A stretch of 64,000 nt of DNA from the NCBI GenBank assembly GCA_028872475.1, contig JAQYMQ010000005.1:1-64000 (forward strand), read 5' to 3'. The position numbers were made by a program, and so were the translations under genes. Shown piece by piece: positions 46,150 to 55,817 of this stretch. Below the pieces are notes generated by a model. The model ran no database searches. It was not told the origin of the DNA and was given only the letters and a program-made list of their open reading frames with translations. Source of the DNA: Eubacteriales bacterium. GTDB lineage: Bacteria > Bacillota > Clostridia > Peptostreptococcales > Anaerovoracaceae. Every line of letters begins with the position of its first letter. The stretch's first letter is position 1.

Positions 46150-46896
46150 ATGAAAAAATTTATTTATAAGATAAAAGAAAATATAAATATAGCAAAGAAT
46201 ACTTACAAAATGGTTCTTTTAGGAGATACTTCTGATATTGGCAAACCAGGACAGTTTATAAATATAAAATTACAGAATAAATATTTACGTAGACCAATAT
46301 CTATATGTGATTACGATAAAACTTCTATAACAATTCTCTATAAAGTTGTTGGAGAAGGCACAAAAATAATGTCAAAACTGTCTACAGGTGAGGAACTTGA
46401 TGTATTGGTAGGCTTAGGAAACGGCTTTGACGTATCTTATGCAGGAAGCAAACCGTTGTTAATAGGAGGTGGCATTGGAATAGCACCTTTATATAATTTA
46501 GCAAAAGAATTAGTTGAATCTTGTGAAGTTATAAATATAATCCTTGGTTATAACTCAAAAGATGAAGTGTATTATGAAGAAGAGTTTTTGAACCTTTCTT
46601 CTAAAATAAATTTACACATTGTTACAGTTGATGGAAGTTATGGTAAAAAAGGTTTTGTTACGGATGCTTTTGCTGATATTGATTTATATTCATATTTTTA
46701 CACATGTGGGCCAATGGCAATGTTTAGAGCAATAAATGACATTGCTGATACAGATGGTCAATTGAGTTTTGAAGAACGAATGGGCTGTGGATTTGGAGCT
46801 TGTATGGGCTGTTCTTGTAAAACGATAACAGGAAATAAAAGAATTTGTAAAGAAGGTCCAGTGTTGTTTAGAGGAGAAATAATATGGGAAAACTAG
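46150..46896 (+). CDS. pyrK: Dihydroorotate dehydrogenase B, electron-transfer subunit
   Basis: A 248-residue FAD and [2Fe-2S] protein that passes electrons from PyrD to NAD. FAD-binding RRPISICDYD is near residue 51, NAD-binding GGGIGIAPLYNLA near 107, CGPMAMFRA near 190, and the cluster cysteines are in GCGFGACMGCSCK and RICKEGPV near 215-240. Its last 13 bases overlap the pyrD start. It identifies the pathway as the NAD-linked type 1B form common in anaerobic Firmicutes. Confidence 0.94.
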   Translation: MKKFIYKIKENINIAKNTYKMVLLGDTSDIGKPGQFINIKLQNKYLRRPISICDYDKTSITILYKVVGEGTKIMSKLSTGEELDVLVGLGNGFDVSYAGSKPLLIGGGIGIAPLYNLAKELVESCEVINIILGYNSKDEVYYEEEFLNLSSKINLHIVTVDGSYGKKGFVTDAFADIDLYSYFYTCGPMAMFRAINDIADTDGQLSFEERMGCGFGACMGCSCKTITGNKRICKEGPVLFRGEIIWEN

Positions 46897-47795
46897 ATAT
46901 TTCGCTATGCGGTATTAATATTGATAATCCTGTAATTCCTGCAAGTGGGACATTTGGTTATGGATATGAGTTTGCTGACTTTTATGATATTAATAAGTTA
47001 GGTACATTTTCTTTCAAGGGAACAACTAAAGATGCCAGATTTGGCAATCCATTACCTAGAATAGCTGAATGCAAAAGTGGCTTAATAAATGCAATCGGTT
47101 TACAAAATCCGGGTGTAGATAGAGTTGTTGACACAGAATTACCTAAATTAAAACAAGTATATGATAAAAAAGTAATGGCTAATGTATGCGGTTTTTCTTT
47201 AGATGAATACTCCTATGTAGCTCAAAAACTTTCAAATGAAGAGCAAGTCGGTTGGCTGGAAGTAAATATAAGTTGTCCTAACGTTCACGAAGGTGGATTG
47301 AACTTTGGAAGTACTGTAGAAGGTGCCGCTAAGGTTACTAAAGCTGTTAGAAGAGTTACCGATAAGCCTATAATTATTAAACTTTCACCTAATGTTACTG
47401 ATATTACTGAAATAGCAAAAGCTTGTGAAGCTGAGGGTGCTGACGGTATAAGTCTTATTAACACACTCTTAGGTATGAGAATTGACTTAAAGACAGGTAA
47501 ACCTGTTATAGCTAACAAAATGGGTGGATTTTCGGGAGGAGCTATATTTCCTGTAGCTCTTAGAATGGTCTATCAAGTTTACGATGCGGTTAAAATTCCT
47601 ATCGTTGGTATTGGCGGAGTAGAGAGTGCAGAAGATGTAATTGAGATGATGTATGCAGGAGCTACAGCGGTTCAAGTAGGAGCATATAATTTAGTTAATC
47701 CATTTGCGTGTGAAGAAATTATTGATAATTTGCCAAGTGTAATGAATAAATATGGAATAAATGATATTTCATCTATAATTGGGAGGGCTCATTAA
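46884..47795 (+). CDS. pyrD: Dihydroorotate dehydrogenase B, catalytic subunit
   Basis: A 303-residue FMN TIM-barrel enzyme oxidising dihydroorotate to orotate. PASGTFGYGYEF near 18, GLINAIGLQNPG near 70, and NISCPNVHEGG near 127 with the catalytic Cys of class 1B. FMN phosphate residues are in GIGGVESAEDVIEMM near 236 and AGATAVQVGA. It overlaps pyrK at the 5' end and shares one base with the pyrF ATG at the 3' end, so the three are translated together. Confidence 0.95.
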   Translation: MGKLDISLCGINIDNPVIPASGTFGYGYEFADFYDINKLGTFSFKGTTKDARFGNPLPRIAECKSGLINAIGLQNPGVDRVVDTELPKLKQVYDKKVMANVCGFSLDEYSYVAQKLSNEEQVGWLEVNISCPNVHEGGLNFGSTVEGAAKVTKAVRRVTDKPIIIKLSPNVTDITEIAKACEAEGADGISLINTLLGMRIDLKTGKPVIANKMGGFSGGAIFPVALRMVYQVYDAVKIPIVGIGGVESAEDVIEMMYAGATAVQVGAYNLVNPFACEEIIDNLPSVMNKYGINDISSIIGRAH

Positions 47796-48496
47796 TGAAT
47801 AATGCAGTAATTATTGCATGTGATTTTAATAGTAAAGATGAAGTTGTTAAATTTTTAGATAAATTTTCAAGAGGAGAATCTCTTTATATTAAGATAGGTA
47901 TGGAACTGTTTTATGCTGAAGGAAGCAGTATTATAAAAGAAATAAAAGATAGAGGACATAAGATATTTTTAGATTTAAAACTGCATGATATTCCTACGAC
48001 AGTTAAAAAAGCTATGAAGGTGCTTTCTAATTATGATATTGATATGGTAAATGTTCACGCGAGTGGTACTAAAAATATGATGAAGGCGGCTATAGAAGGT
48101 TTAACGAGGGAAAATGGAGAAAGACCTTTACTTATTGCTGTTACACAGCTAACTTCTACTAGTGAAGAGGTTATGAAAGAAGATATATTAATAGATAGAT
48201 CTATAGATGATGTCGTTGTTTCTTATGCTAAGAATGCAAAAGAATGTGGATTAGACGGCGTTGTGTGTTCTGCAAAAGAAGCAGATATGGTTCATAAACA
48301 TTGTGGAAATGATTTTTTAACCGTTACACCTGGTATTAGGTTTACAGATGACGAAAAAGGCGATCAAAAGAGAGTTGTAACTCCTGCAATGGCTAAAGAA
48401 ATAGGTTCAAATTTCATAGTAGTTGGAAGATCTATAACGAAAGCTGATAATCCTGTAGAAGCATATAACCGATGTTGTAAAGATTTTTTAGGTTAG
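47795..48496 (+). CDS. pyrF: Orotidine 5'-phosphate decarboxylase
   Basis: A 233-residue barrel enzyme making UMP from OMP. The catalytic array is in IFLDLKLHDIPTTV near 57-70, with the Asp-x-Lys-x-x-Asp pattern. YIKIGMELFYAEG near 32, VVCSAKEAD near 170, PGIRFTDDEKGDQKR near 186 and FIVVGRSITKADNP near 210 complete the site. It starts on the last base of pyrD with GGGAGG upstream. A gap of 186 bases separates it from pyrE. Confidence 0.95.
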   Translation: MNNAVIIACDFNSKDEVVKFLDKFSRGESLYIKIGMELFYAEGSSIIKEIKDRGHKIFLDLKLHDIPTTVKKAMKVLSNYDIDMVNVHASGTKNMMKAAIEGLTRENGERPLLIAVTQLTSTSEEVMKEDILIDRSIDDVVVSYAKNAKECGLDGVVCSAKEADMVHKHCGNDFLTVTPGIRFTDDEKGDQKRVVTPAMAKEIGSNFIVVGRSITKADNPVEAYNRCCKDFLG

Positions 48497-48682
48497 GTTA
48501 CATTGAATGTAATAGATATAGTCATAAATTTTTCAAAGTATATTTTTAAATAAAATATATTAAAGAATATAATTATACATAAAGGAAAATATAAATGTAA
48601 TTATTATTAACCCAAAGTTATATATGAAACTATGCATACGATAAATCATGATGTATGTAAATATTTAAAAGGAGCGATATAA

Positions 48683-49315
48683 ATGAAAGAAATTATAGCT
48701 AAAGATTTATTGCAGATAAAAGCAGTATTTTTAAATCTTAAGGAACCTTTTACATGGGCAAGTGGTATAAAGAGTCCGGTTTACTGTGATAACAGACTTA
48801 CTCTTTCTTTTCCAGATATAAGAACGAGGGTAGAAGAGGCATTGGTAAATATTATTAAAGAGAATTATCCTGATGTAGAAGTTATTATGGGTACATCAAC
48901 TGCTGGTATTTCTCACGCAGCTATTGTCGGCCATTTAATGAATCTTCCTATGGGTTATGTTCGTGGTGGAGCTAAAGGTCATGGTAGAAAGAATCAAATA
49001 GAAGGCAAGTTAGAAAAAGGACAGAAGGTAGTTGTAATAGAAGATCTTATTTCTACAGGTGGCAGTGTAATTGAAGTTGTCGAAGTATTGAGACAGGCAG
49101 GAGCAGAAGTTTTAGGTATCGCTAGTATATTTACATATGGTATGAAAAAATCTCTCGAAAGATTAGAAGAAGCGAATGTTAAAAATGTGAGCATTACAAC
49201 ATTTGATACAGTTGCAGAAGTAGCTGCTAAGAACGGCTACATTAAAGATGAAGATATAAAAAGATTAATAGATTTTAGAAACAATCCATCAGATGAATCG
49301 TGGATAAATAAATAA
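48683..49315 (+). CDS. pyrE: Orotate phosphoribosyltransferase
   Basis: A 210-residue type I phosphoribosyltransferase joining orotate and PRPP to [18 protein letters not shown] near residue 22 is the family opening, the flexible loop is [16 protein letters not shown] near 97, and the PRPP loop is [16 protein letters not shown] near 117. AAGGAGCG precedes the ATG. It is ten bases ahead of pyrB. The 186-base gap before it is AT rich and may hold a second promoter, which I cannot place. Confidence 0.95.
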   Translation: MKEIIAKDLLQIKAVFLNLKEPFTWASGIKSPVYCDNRLTLSFPDIRTRVEEALVNIIKENYPDVEVIMGTSTAGISHAAIVGHLMNLPMGYVRGGAKGHGRKNQIEGKLEKGQKVVVIEDLISTGGSVIEVVEVLRQAGAEVLGIASIFTYGMKKSLERLEEANVKNVSITTFDTVAEVAAKNGYIKDEDIKRLIDFRNNPSDESWINK

Positions 49316-49325
49316 TGAGGTATAT

Positions 49326-50417
49326 ATGAAACATTTAATTAATATTTTAGATTTTTCAATTAGTGAACTCGATGAGTTAATGACTGTTGCAGATGATATT
49401 ATAGATAATCCTGAAAAATATTCTAATATATGTAACGGAAAACAGTTAGCTACATTATTCTATGAGCCTTCAACAAGAACCAGACTTAGCTTTGAATCAG
49501 CTATGCTGTCGCTAGGTGGTAAGGTTATAGGATTTTCCGATTCCAATTCCAGTTCAGTTTCAAAAGGAGAAAGTCTTGCAGACACTATTTCAATAGTTAG
49601 TGGTTATGTAGATATTATTGCAATGAGACATCCAATAGAAGGTGCGCCATACATTGCTACATCAAAAAGCTTAGTACCTTTTATTAATGCAGGTGACGGA
49701 AGTCATTTTCATCCTACACAAACGTTAGCTGACTTGCTTACAATTCATAGAACTTTAAAGAGATTTGATAATCTTAAAATAGCATTGTGTGGCGATCTGA
49801 AGTATGGTAGAACAGTACATTCATTAATTGATGCTATGAGTAGATATGAAAATAATGAATTTGTGCTAATTTCACCTGCAGAATTAGAATTATCGCCATC
49901 ATATATTAAAGAATTAGAGAAAAAGAACATCAAGTTTACTGTTACAGACAAGCTTGAAGGAAGCATAGACGATGTAGATATTCTTTATATGACAAGGGTT
50001 CAAAAAGAAAGATTTGACGATATAGAAGAATATGAACGATTAAAAGATGTATTTGTTTTAGATAAGGAAAAACTGGATACAGCTAAAGAAGATATGATTG
50101 TACTTCATCCATTACCAAGAGTTAATGAAATTAGTGTTGATGTTGACGATGATAAGAGAACGATGTATTTTGAACAGGCGTATTTTGGCAAATATATAAG
50201 AATGGCATTAATATTGAATCTGTTGGGCTTAAGCGACAATAAAACATTAAAAGATAAATTACACTATACACCGGATAATACTTTTAAAAATTGTATAATT
50301 ACAGAAAAAGTTTGTTCTAATAATAAGTGTATTACAAAATTTGAATCAAATATCAATAGATATGCTAGAACAGTTGATGGCGTAGAAATGTGCTACTATT
50401 GTGATAAGGAATTATAA
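49326..50417 (+). CDS. pyrB: Aspartate carbamoyltransferase fused to a PyrI-type zinc domain
   Basis: A 363-residue protein. Residues 1-305 are the catalytic chain: [16 protein letters not shown] near 44-59 binds carbamoyl phosphate, then [21 protein letters not shown] near 127 and [10 protein letters not shown] near 260. After about 310 the chain continues with CSNNKC and CYYC, spaced as the zinc ligands of PyrI (CxxxxC and CxxC). PyrI in enteric bacteria is a separate regulatory chain with a nucleotide-binding half and a zinc half. Here only the zinc half is present, fused to PyrB, and no pyrI gene is nearby. The zinc part normally contacts catalytic chains, so a role in assembly without nucleotide control is inferred. 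Confidence 0.92.
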   Translation: MKHLINILDFSISELDELMTVADDIIDNPEKYSNICNGKQLATLFYEPSTRTRLSFESAMLSLGGKVIGFSDSNSSSVSKGESLADTISIVSGYVDIIAMRHPIEGAPYIATSKSLVPFINAGDGSHFHPTQTLADLLTIHRTLKRFDNLKIALCGDLKYGRTVHSLIDAMSRYENNEFVLISPAELELSPSYIKELEKKNIKFTVTDKLEGSIDDVDILYMTRVQKERFDDIEEYERLKDVFVLDKEKLDTAKEDMIVLHPLPRVNEISVDVDDDKRTMYFEQAYFGKYIRMALILNLLGLSDNKTLKDKLHYTPDNTFKNCIITEKVCSNNKCITKFESNINRYARTVDGVEMCYYCDKEL

Positions 50418-50611
50418 AGATATAATTAGAGATATATGTTAAACTTTTAAATTATTTTAATAAAATTCATAAATTGTAAAATGAAGCTAGCTGATTAAAA
50501 AGTATCTTTCAGAGTATAATTGCAATTTAAAAATTTAAATAAAAATAACAAATTTATATAATGATTTTATTGTTTTAAACAAAAATATAATAAAATATAG
50601 TATTATTAGAT

Positions 50612-50642
50612 GGTGCACGTGTAACATACGTGCATTATTTTT
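50612..50642 (+). promoter_or_regulatory. Leader hairpin before the MFS transporter gene
   Basis: TGCACGT (50614-50620) pairs with ACGTGCA (50628-50634) around GTAACAT, followed by TTATTTTTG and then the ribosome site GGAGG. It looks like a terminator but sits only 20 bases before the start, so it may attenuate the next gene. Confidence 0.5.
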
Positions 50643-50661
50643 GTTATTTACGGAGGATTTT

Positions 50662-51882
50662 ATGAAAAATAATAGAATTGTATATGCGATAATTGGAACG
50701 ATTGCATTACTTTTTGCAGGCTTAATTTATGCGTGGAGTGTATTGTCGCAGCCTATGAAATTTGAATTTTCTGCTGTAGAACTTTCTTTTGCTTTTACTG
50801 TATGTATGGCATCGTTTTGTATAGGTGGATTGATAGGTGGAATAACACAAAAAAAAATTAATGTAAGGATTAATATGATAATAAGTGGTATTTTACTGTT
50901 TGCTGGATTTTATATTGCATCAATAGCAACATCAGCGATACTTTTATACTTAGGATATGGAATTATTGCAGGATTTGCTTCAGGTTTTGTGTATAACGGA
51001 GTAATGAGTTGTGTTACAAAGTGGTTTACTGATAAACCAGGACTTATTTCAGGAATTTTATTAATGGGATTCGGGTTAGGAAGTTTCATTATAGGTAAAG
51101 TATATCAAGCATATACACCTGCCGGTGAAGGAATTGATATTTGGAGATCGTCATTCTTTATATTTGGGATTATTTTAGTTACTGTACTTATACTGGGTTC
51201 ATTCTTTATTAAACCTGTTCCTGAAGATTATGTCATTAGTAAACCTGAAAAAAATAGCAAGATTGAAAATAATAAAGATATATATAGAGAGGAAGGTATT
51301 GATGCAACTCCTGCACAAATGTTAAAAAGAGTTTCATTTTGGTTATACTTCTTATGGACGGTAAGTCTTAGTGCAGTAGGATTGATTTTAATATCACAAT
51401 CTAGCGGTATACTTTTAGAAATTGCACCAAATACATTACCAGCTACAGTAGCTACTATTGTGGGATTGATTTCAATAATGAATGCGGTAGGTCGTGTTAT
51501 TTGTGGATTTTTATTTGATAAAATTGGCAGAAGAAATACTATGTTTGTAGTTGATTTTATGTTTTTATTAGTGATTGCATTACTTATGTTTGCAATAATG
51601 TCAAAAATATTTATTCTAATAATTATAACTTTTATTGTTGGTGGTTTAGCTTACGGTGGCGTAACTCCGATGAATTCAGCATTTATTAGTACATTTTATG
51701 GTGTAAAAAATTATCCTGTTAATTTTCCTATTGTGAATATGAATTTAATGATAGCTTCATTTGGTAGTACTTTAGCAGGCGCTATTTATATGGCAACATC
51801 ATCATATTTAATGGTTTGTTATGTTATGCTTGGTATTGCATTACTTGCAACAGTAGCGTCTATAATATTAAGAAGACCATAA
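50662..51882 (+). CDS. MFS transporter, oxalate/formate antiporter (OFA) type
   Basis: A 406-residue protein with twelve hydrophobic helices. Features of the OFA group are GLIYAWSVLSQPM in helix 1, the loop GGITQKKINVR between helices 2 and 3, GFASGFVYNGVMSCVTKWFTDKPG, and FDKIGRRNTM in the second half. Group members carry oxalate, formate, lactate or other small acids; the substrate cannot be read here. I choose the ATG at 50662, six bases after GGAGG. It is a single gene between the pyr cluster and rplU. Confidence 0.82.
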   Translation: MKNNRIVYAIIGTIALLFAGLIYAWSVLSQPMKFEFSAVELSFAFTVCMASFCIGGLIGGITQKKINVRINMIISGILLFAGFYIASIATSAILLYLGYGIIAGFASGFVYNGVMSCVTKWFTDKPGLISGILLMGFGLGSFIIGKVYQAYTPAGEGIDIWRSSFFIFGIILVTVLILGSFFIKPVPEDYVISKPEKNSKIENNKDIYREEGIDATPAQMLKRVSFWLYFLWTVSLSAVGLILISQSSGILLEIAPNTLPATVATIVGLISIMNAVGRVICGFLFDKIGRRNTMFVVDFMFLLVIALLMFAIMSKIFILIIITFIVGGLAYGGVTPMNSAFISTFYGVKNYPVNFPIVNMNLMIASFGSTLAGAIYMATSSYLMVCYVMLGIALLATVASIILRRP

Positions 51883-52058
51883 TTGATTTAATGTCTTTTT
51901 AATTTTTAATAAACAAATATCTATAATTTTGCTATAGAATATTAATTTCAATATATCAAATAAAGCGAAAATAAAATTTATACATTTAAAGATTGATAAA
52001 TTTTACAATTTACATTTTATAATTTTTGTAAAAAGTGAAATAAAAATTACAAAAAGCA

Positions 52059-52087
52059 TTGACATATCAATACTTTTTATGTATTAT
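52059..52087 (+). promoter_or_regulatory. Promoter of rplU
   Basis: TTGACA (52059-52064) and TATTAT (52082-52087) with an exact 17-base spacer. Confidence 0.88.
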
Positions 52088-52093
52088 GTATAT

Positions 52094-52179
52094 CTGTAAG
52101 TCGCACTGTAAAGGTTGTTAAAACATATTATTAAGTCGATATGTTACCTCAAAAGGCGTTAAAGGTACTAGGAGGAAAA
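52094..52179 (+). ncRNA. Probable L21 leader RNA
   Basis: The untranslated leader between the promoter and rplU contains CTGTAAAGGT, then ATATTATTAAGTCGATAT, then ACCTCAAAAGGCG before AGGAGG. The pairing of AGGT with ACCT and the AAAGGCG part fit the known Firmicute L21 leader, which is thought to give autoregulation. The call rests on position and pattern only. Confidence 0.6.
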
Positions 52180-52668
52180 ATGTACGCAATTATTAAAACT
52201 GGTGGAAAACAGTACAAAGTATCAACTGGTGATGTTATAACAGTTGAAAAAATTGATGTAGCTGTAGGAGAAAAGGTTACTATTGATGAAGTTCTTCTTA
52301 TTGGAAACGATTCATCTGTAGAAGTAGGAACACCTTTTGTAGGAAAGTCTGTTGTGGCAGAAGTTCTAGAGCACGGTAAACTTGACAAGGTTGTTATCTT
52401 CAAGTATAAGGCTAAGAAAGACTATCGTAAAAAGCAAGGTCACAGACAACAGTATACAAAACTTGAAATTAAAGCAATTGGATATGTAGTAGCGACTGAA
52501 AATAAAGAAGCTGCTGTAAAAGTTGAAGAAAAGTCAACAGAAAAAGTTGCTCCAACAATGTCTATGAAAAAAGATGAGCTAATTGCATTTGCTAAAGAAA
52601 ACAACATTACTGTAGATGCAAAGGCAACAAAGCAAGTTATTCTAGACACAATTAATGAGAATTTATAA
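52180..52668 (+). CDS. rplU: 50S ribosomal protein L21 with C-terminal extension
   Basis: A 162-residue protein. The first 102 residues are complete L21 (MYAIIKTGGKQYKVSTGD, then KYKAKKDYRKKQGHRQ and LEIKAIG). About 60 residues follow that the family normally lacks: an acidic and lysine-rich linker, and MKKDELIAFAKENNITVD with KATKQVILDTI, a helix-extended loop-helix shape like the HeH/SAP-type or Rho-N domains that bind nucleic acid. The frame shows no break. The start ATG 52180 follows AGGAGG. The gene for Prp protease, which usually sits between rplU and rpmA, is absent: only 30 bases separate them. Confidence 0.93.
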   Translation: MYAIIKTGGKQYKVSTGDVITVEKIDVAVGEKVTIDEVLLIGNDSSVEVGTPFVGKSVVAEVLEHGKLDKVVIFKYKAKKDYRKKQGHRQQYTKLEIKAIGYVVATENKEAAVKVEEKSTEKVAPTMSMKKDELIAFAKENNITVDAKATKQVILDTINENL

Positions 52669-52698
52669 TATAACCTTATATATACAGGAGGTATTGAA

Positions 52699-52959
52699 AT
52701 GGCAAGTAAAAAAGGTGTCGGCAGTTCTAAGAACGGAAGAGACAGTCAAAGTAAAAGATTAGGTGTAAAGACTGGTGATGGTCAGTACGTAAGCGCTGGA
52801 AGCATTATCGTTAGACAAAGAGGAACAAAGATTCATCCAGGTAACAATGTAGGTATTGGTGGAGATGATACACTTTTTGCAAAGATAGATGGAGCTGTTA
52901 AGTTTGAAAGAGCTGGCAAGACTAAGAAACAGGTAAGTGTTTATCCAAAAGAAGCTTAA
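52699..52959 (+). CDS. rpmA: 50S ribosomal protein L27
   Basis: An 86-residue protein whose N-terminal end reaches the peptidyl transferase centre. It begins [18 protein letters not shown], so the mature end is encoded directly. Most Firmicutes instead encode about nine extra residues ending in F-F-A that Prp removes. AGGAGG precedes the ATG. The rest ([34 protein letters not shown]) is typical. Confidence 0.96.
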   Translation: MASKKGVGSSKNGRDSQSKRLGVKTGDGQYVSAGSIIVRQRGTKIHPGNNVGIGGDDTLFAKIDGAVKFERAGKTKKQVSVYPKEA

Positions 52960-52966
52960 TAAAAAT

Positions 52967-52997
52967 GAAAATCCCTAGTATTAGGGATTTTTTTTTG
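52967..52997 (+). terminator. Terminator after rpmA
   Basis: AAATCCCTA pairs with TAGGGATTT and is followed by seven or more T. Confidence 0.92.
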
Positions 52998-53185
52998 ATA
53001 ATTTTATGATGAATTATAATATTCTTTTATTAATCTAATAAAAATACATTGAATGTATATTTTGCAATATGATTAAAATAATGATAATCAATAAAAGAAT
53101 AACAATTATAATTAAATTTATGTATGTATAAATATAGTATAATGAAATGAGATTAATTTAATACTAAACTATAGCGGAGATTAAT

Positions 53186-54472
53186 ATGTTTGTAGATAGA
53201 GCAAAAATTTTTATAAAAGCAGGTAAGGGTGGAGATGGTGCTGTTACATTTAGACGTGATCCTTATGTGCCAGAAGGTGGTCCGGATGGTGGAGACGGTG
53301 GAGATGGCGGAAATGTTGTGTTTCTGGCAGATGATAGCTTAAGAACTCTGATGGATTTTAGATACAAGAAAAAATATCAAGCAGAAAATGGCCAAAATGG
53401 CATGAAGAAAAAAAGATTTGGCAAAAAGGGTGAAGATTTAGTTATTAAAGTTCCACCTGGAACAATGATTATTGATGAAGAAACTGGGCATCTCATGAAA
53501 GATTTAGTTAATCCGGGAGATTCTTTTGTAGCTATTAAAGGTGGGCGTGGTGGAAAAGGAAATGTTCACTTTAAAAATTCTGTAAGACAAGCCCCTAATT
53601 TTGCTGAAGCTGGTGGCGAATCAAAAGAAAGAAACGTCATTTTGGAAATGAAATTAATAGCTGATGTAGGTTTAGTAGGATTCCCTAATGTAGGTAAATC
53701 ATCAATATTAAGTGTTACATCTAATGCTAATGCTAAAGTTGGTAATTACCATTTTACAACTATTAAACCGAATTTAGGTGTTGTAGAACTAAACAATACA
53801 AGTTTTGTAATGGCTGATATTGCAGGTTTAATTGAGGGTGCTAGTCAAGGCGCAGGAATGGGTTTCTACTTCCTTAAACACGTTGAAAGAACAAGATTAC
53901 TTATACATGTAGTTGATGTAGCCGGTAGTGAGGGAAGAAATCCTATTGAAGATTTTGATAAGATAATGAATGAACTTACAGCATATTCACAGTTTTTGGC
54001 TGACAAGCCTCAAATAGTAGCTGCTAATAAGATTGATTTGGTTACGGATGAAGAATCTTATAAAGAATTTATAGACTATATTGAATCAAAAGGACTAAAA
54101 GTTTTTCCGATTTGTGCTCCAACTAAAGAAGGACTTAAACCTTTAATGGAAGAAGCTGCAAGAATGCTTTCAACTATTGAAGCAAATAATATAGAACAAA
54201 CATTAGAACAATTTGATTTTGATAAAGATGATTATGATCCTGAATACAAAAAAGTAACAGTTAGAAGAGAAAATCATTATTACGTTATTGAAGGCAAACA
54301 ATTAAATAAAATTTTCAGATCTACTAACTTTAATGATATTAGTTCAATTAGATATTTGTATAAATATATTGAGCGAAGTGGAGCTATTGAACAGTTGAAA
54401 GAGTTGGGTTTAGAAGAAGGAGATACAATTAAAATTAATGATTTAGAATTCGATTATATAGATGAATTTTAA
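53186..54472 (+). CDS. obgE: GTPase Obg
   Basis: A 428-residue ribosome-assembly and stress GTPase. The glycine-rich Obg domain (1-158) has KAGKGGDGAVTFRRDPYVP and GGPDGGDGGDGG. The G domain has GFPNVGKSS near 165, DIAGLIEGA near 212 and NKID near 283. The C-terminal OCT domain (about 345-425) is present, as usual in Firmicutes. It follows the rplU-rpmA unit after a terminator, with its own start region containing a TATAAT at 53138-53143. Confidence 0.97.
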   Translation: MFVDRAKIFIKAGKGGDGAVTFRRDPYVPEGGPDGGDGGDGGNVVFLADDSLRTLMDFRYKKKYQAENGQNGMKKKRFGKKGEDLVIKVPPGTMIIDEETGHLMKDLVNPGDSFVAIKGGRGGKGNVHFKNSVRQAPNFAEAGGESKERNVILEMKLIADVGLVGFPNVGKSSILSVTSNANAKVGNYHFTTIKPNLGVVELNNTSFVMADIAGLIEGASQGAGMGFYFLKHVERTRLLIHVVDVAGSEGRNPIEDFDKIMNELTAYSQFLADKPQIVAANKIDLVTDEESYKEFIDYIESKGLKVFPICAPTKEGLKPLMEEAARMLSTIEANNIEQTLEQFDFDKDDYDPEYKKVTVRRENHYYVIEGKQLNKIFRSTNFNDISSIRYLYKYIERSGAIEQLKELGLEEGDTIKINDLEFDYIDEF

Positions 54473-54518
54473 ATATTTTAAAAATTTCCAATAATACTTA
54501 TCGATAGAGGAATGTAAA

Positions 54519-55085
54519 ATGGACAGTATAGTTAAACAATATGATAAATTTTATTATCCAAGTAAAGAAGAATGTTTTTATATTTTAGAACAATATGAAA
54601 CTCCTAATCATGTAAAACTACATTGTAATGCAGTAGGTATAACAGGAAGATGTATTGGTGAAGTATTAAATCATAAAGGACTCAATCTTAATATACCTTT
54701 AATTGAATCATCTGGATTTTTGCATGATATTGCAAGGATACACGATAAACATGAGGCTGTAGGTGCTGATTATCTAGAGTCAATAGGTTTAGTTGATATA
54801 GCAAGATGTGTAAGAGAACATACAAGTCATAAAATTAATCCTAATATAGATATGACAGATGAAATAGATGTTTTATGCATTGCTGATAGAGTTGTATTAC
54901 AAAGTAAATTTGTAGGACCTAAGCAGCGAATGGAATATATAAAAAGAAAGAGAATAAGAAAATTTGGTTATGAAGCAGAAGATAGGGTTAATAAATTTAT
55001 AAAAGAATTTTATTCATATATTGAAGAATTGGAAAAATATATTGATATAGAACTTAATAAAATTATTCCTGATATAATAAAATAA
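54519..55085 (+). CDS. HD-domain phosphohydrolase-like protein
   Basis: A 188-residue protein with the HD metal signature: His in KLHCNAVG near 34, HD in SGFLHDIARIHDKHEA near 68, and a later Asp in CIADRVVL near 127. The middle part VREHTSHKIN fits the HDIG/HDOD style of small hydrolases. In many Firmicutes obgE is followed by nadD and yqeK, the latter also an HD protein that hydrolyses Ap4A; this one lacks the best YqeK patterns and nadD is absent. The substrate is unknown. Confidence 0.75.
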   Translation: MDSIVKQYDKFYYPSKEECFYILEQYETPNHVKLHCNAVGITGRCIGEVLNHKGLNLNIPLIESSGFLHDIARIHDKHEAVGADYLESIGLVDIARCVREHTSHKINPNIDMTDEIDVLCIADRVVLQSKFVGPKQRMEYIKRKRIRKFGYEAEDRVNKFIKEFYSYIEELEKYIDIELNKIIPDIIK

Positions 55086-55181
55086 TCATTTCTATAATTG
55101 GTAAAATTTTACTGTAAAATATTGACAATAAACCTTCTTGATTTTATACTTATAAAAAAGAATAAAATTGAGGAGGTTTTT

Positions 55182-55817
55182 ATGATAGAAAAATTAGATA
55201 TGATTTCAAAAAAATATTTTAATAAAAGATATTTAATAAATAATAAATATCAAATAATAAAAATATGTTTAATAAGCATTTTCTTGTTGACAATATTATT
55301 TAGTATTTTACTTAATAATAATACATCAAAAAAAGATGATGTTGTAATTCCTAATGATAACACTGCAGTTGCAGACATGTCTGAAAAAGAGAATATAGAT
55401 AGAATTTTTGTTGATATTTCAGGCGAAGTGAAGATGCCTATGGTCCTTGAAATTGATTCAAATTCTAGAGTACAAGATGCTATAGATATGGCGGGGGGAC
55501 TTACGGAAGAAGCTGATATTTCATCGATTAATAGAGCTGAAAAATTAAGAGATGGACAAAAAATCACAATACCTAGCAAAAATTCAAGTCAAGGTCAAAA
55601 AATGACAACATCTGGCATTGTTGATGGTAAAGTTAATATAAATTTAGCGAGTAGTGAAGAGTTACAAACTGTAAATGGAATTGGACCTGGTACTGCAAAA
55701 AAGATAATTGACTATAGAAATAAAAATGGACAATTTAAAGAAATAAATGAAATAAAAAATATAAATGGCATTGGGGAAAAGACGTATGACAAAATGAAAA
55801 ACGATATTTTTATATAA
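55182..55817 (+). CDS. comEA: ComEA-type helix-hairpin-helix DNA-binding protein
   Basis: A 211-residue membrane-anchored protein. An N-terminal membrane helix (about 26-45) is followed by a soluble linker, an SLBB domain (about 83-135, with FVDISGEVKMP and VQDAIDMAGGL) and a tandem helix-hairpin-helix end (NINLASSEELQTVNGIGPGTAKKIIDYR) typical of ComEA. In competent bacteria it binds incoming DNA at the cell surface. The start is the ATG 55182 after GAGGAGG; an upstream TTG frame of 28 codons is unlikely. No comEC or comEB follows. Confidence 0.88.
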   Translation: MIEKLDMISKKYFNKRYLINNKYQIIKICLISIFLLTILFSILLNNNTSKKDDVVIPNDNTAVADMSEKENIDRIFVDISGEVKMPMVLEIDSNSRVQDAIDMAGGLTEEADISSINRAEKLRDGQKITIPSKNSSQGQKMTTSGIVDGKVNINLASSEELQTVNGIGPGTAKKIIDYRNKNGQFKEINEIKNINGIGEKTYDKMKNDIFI

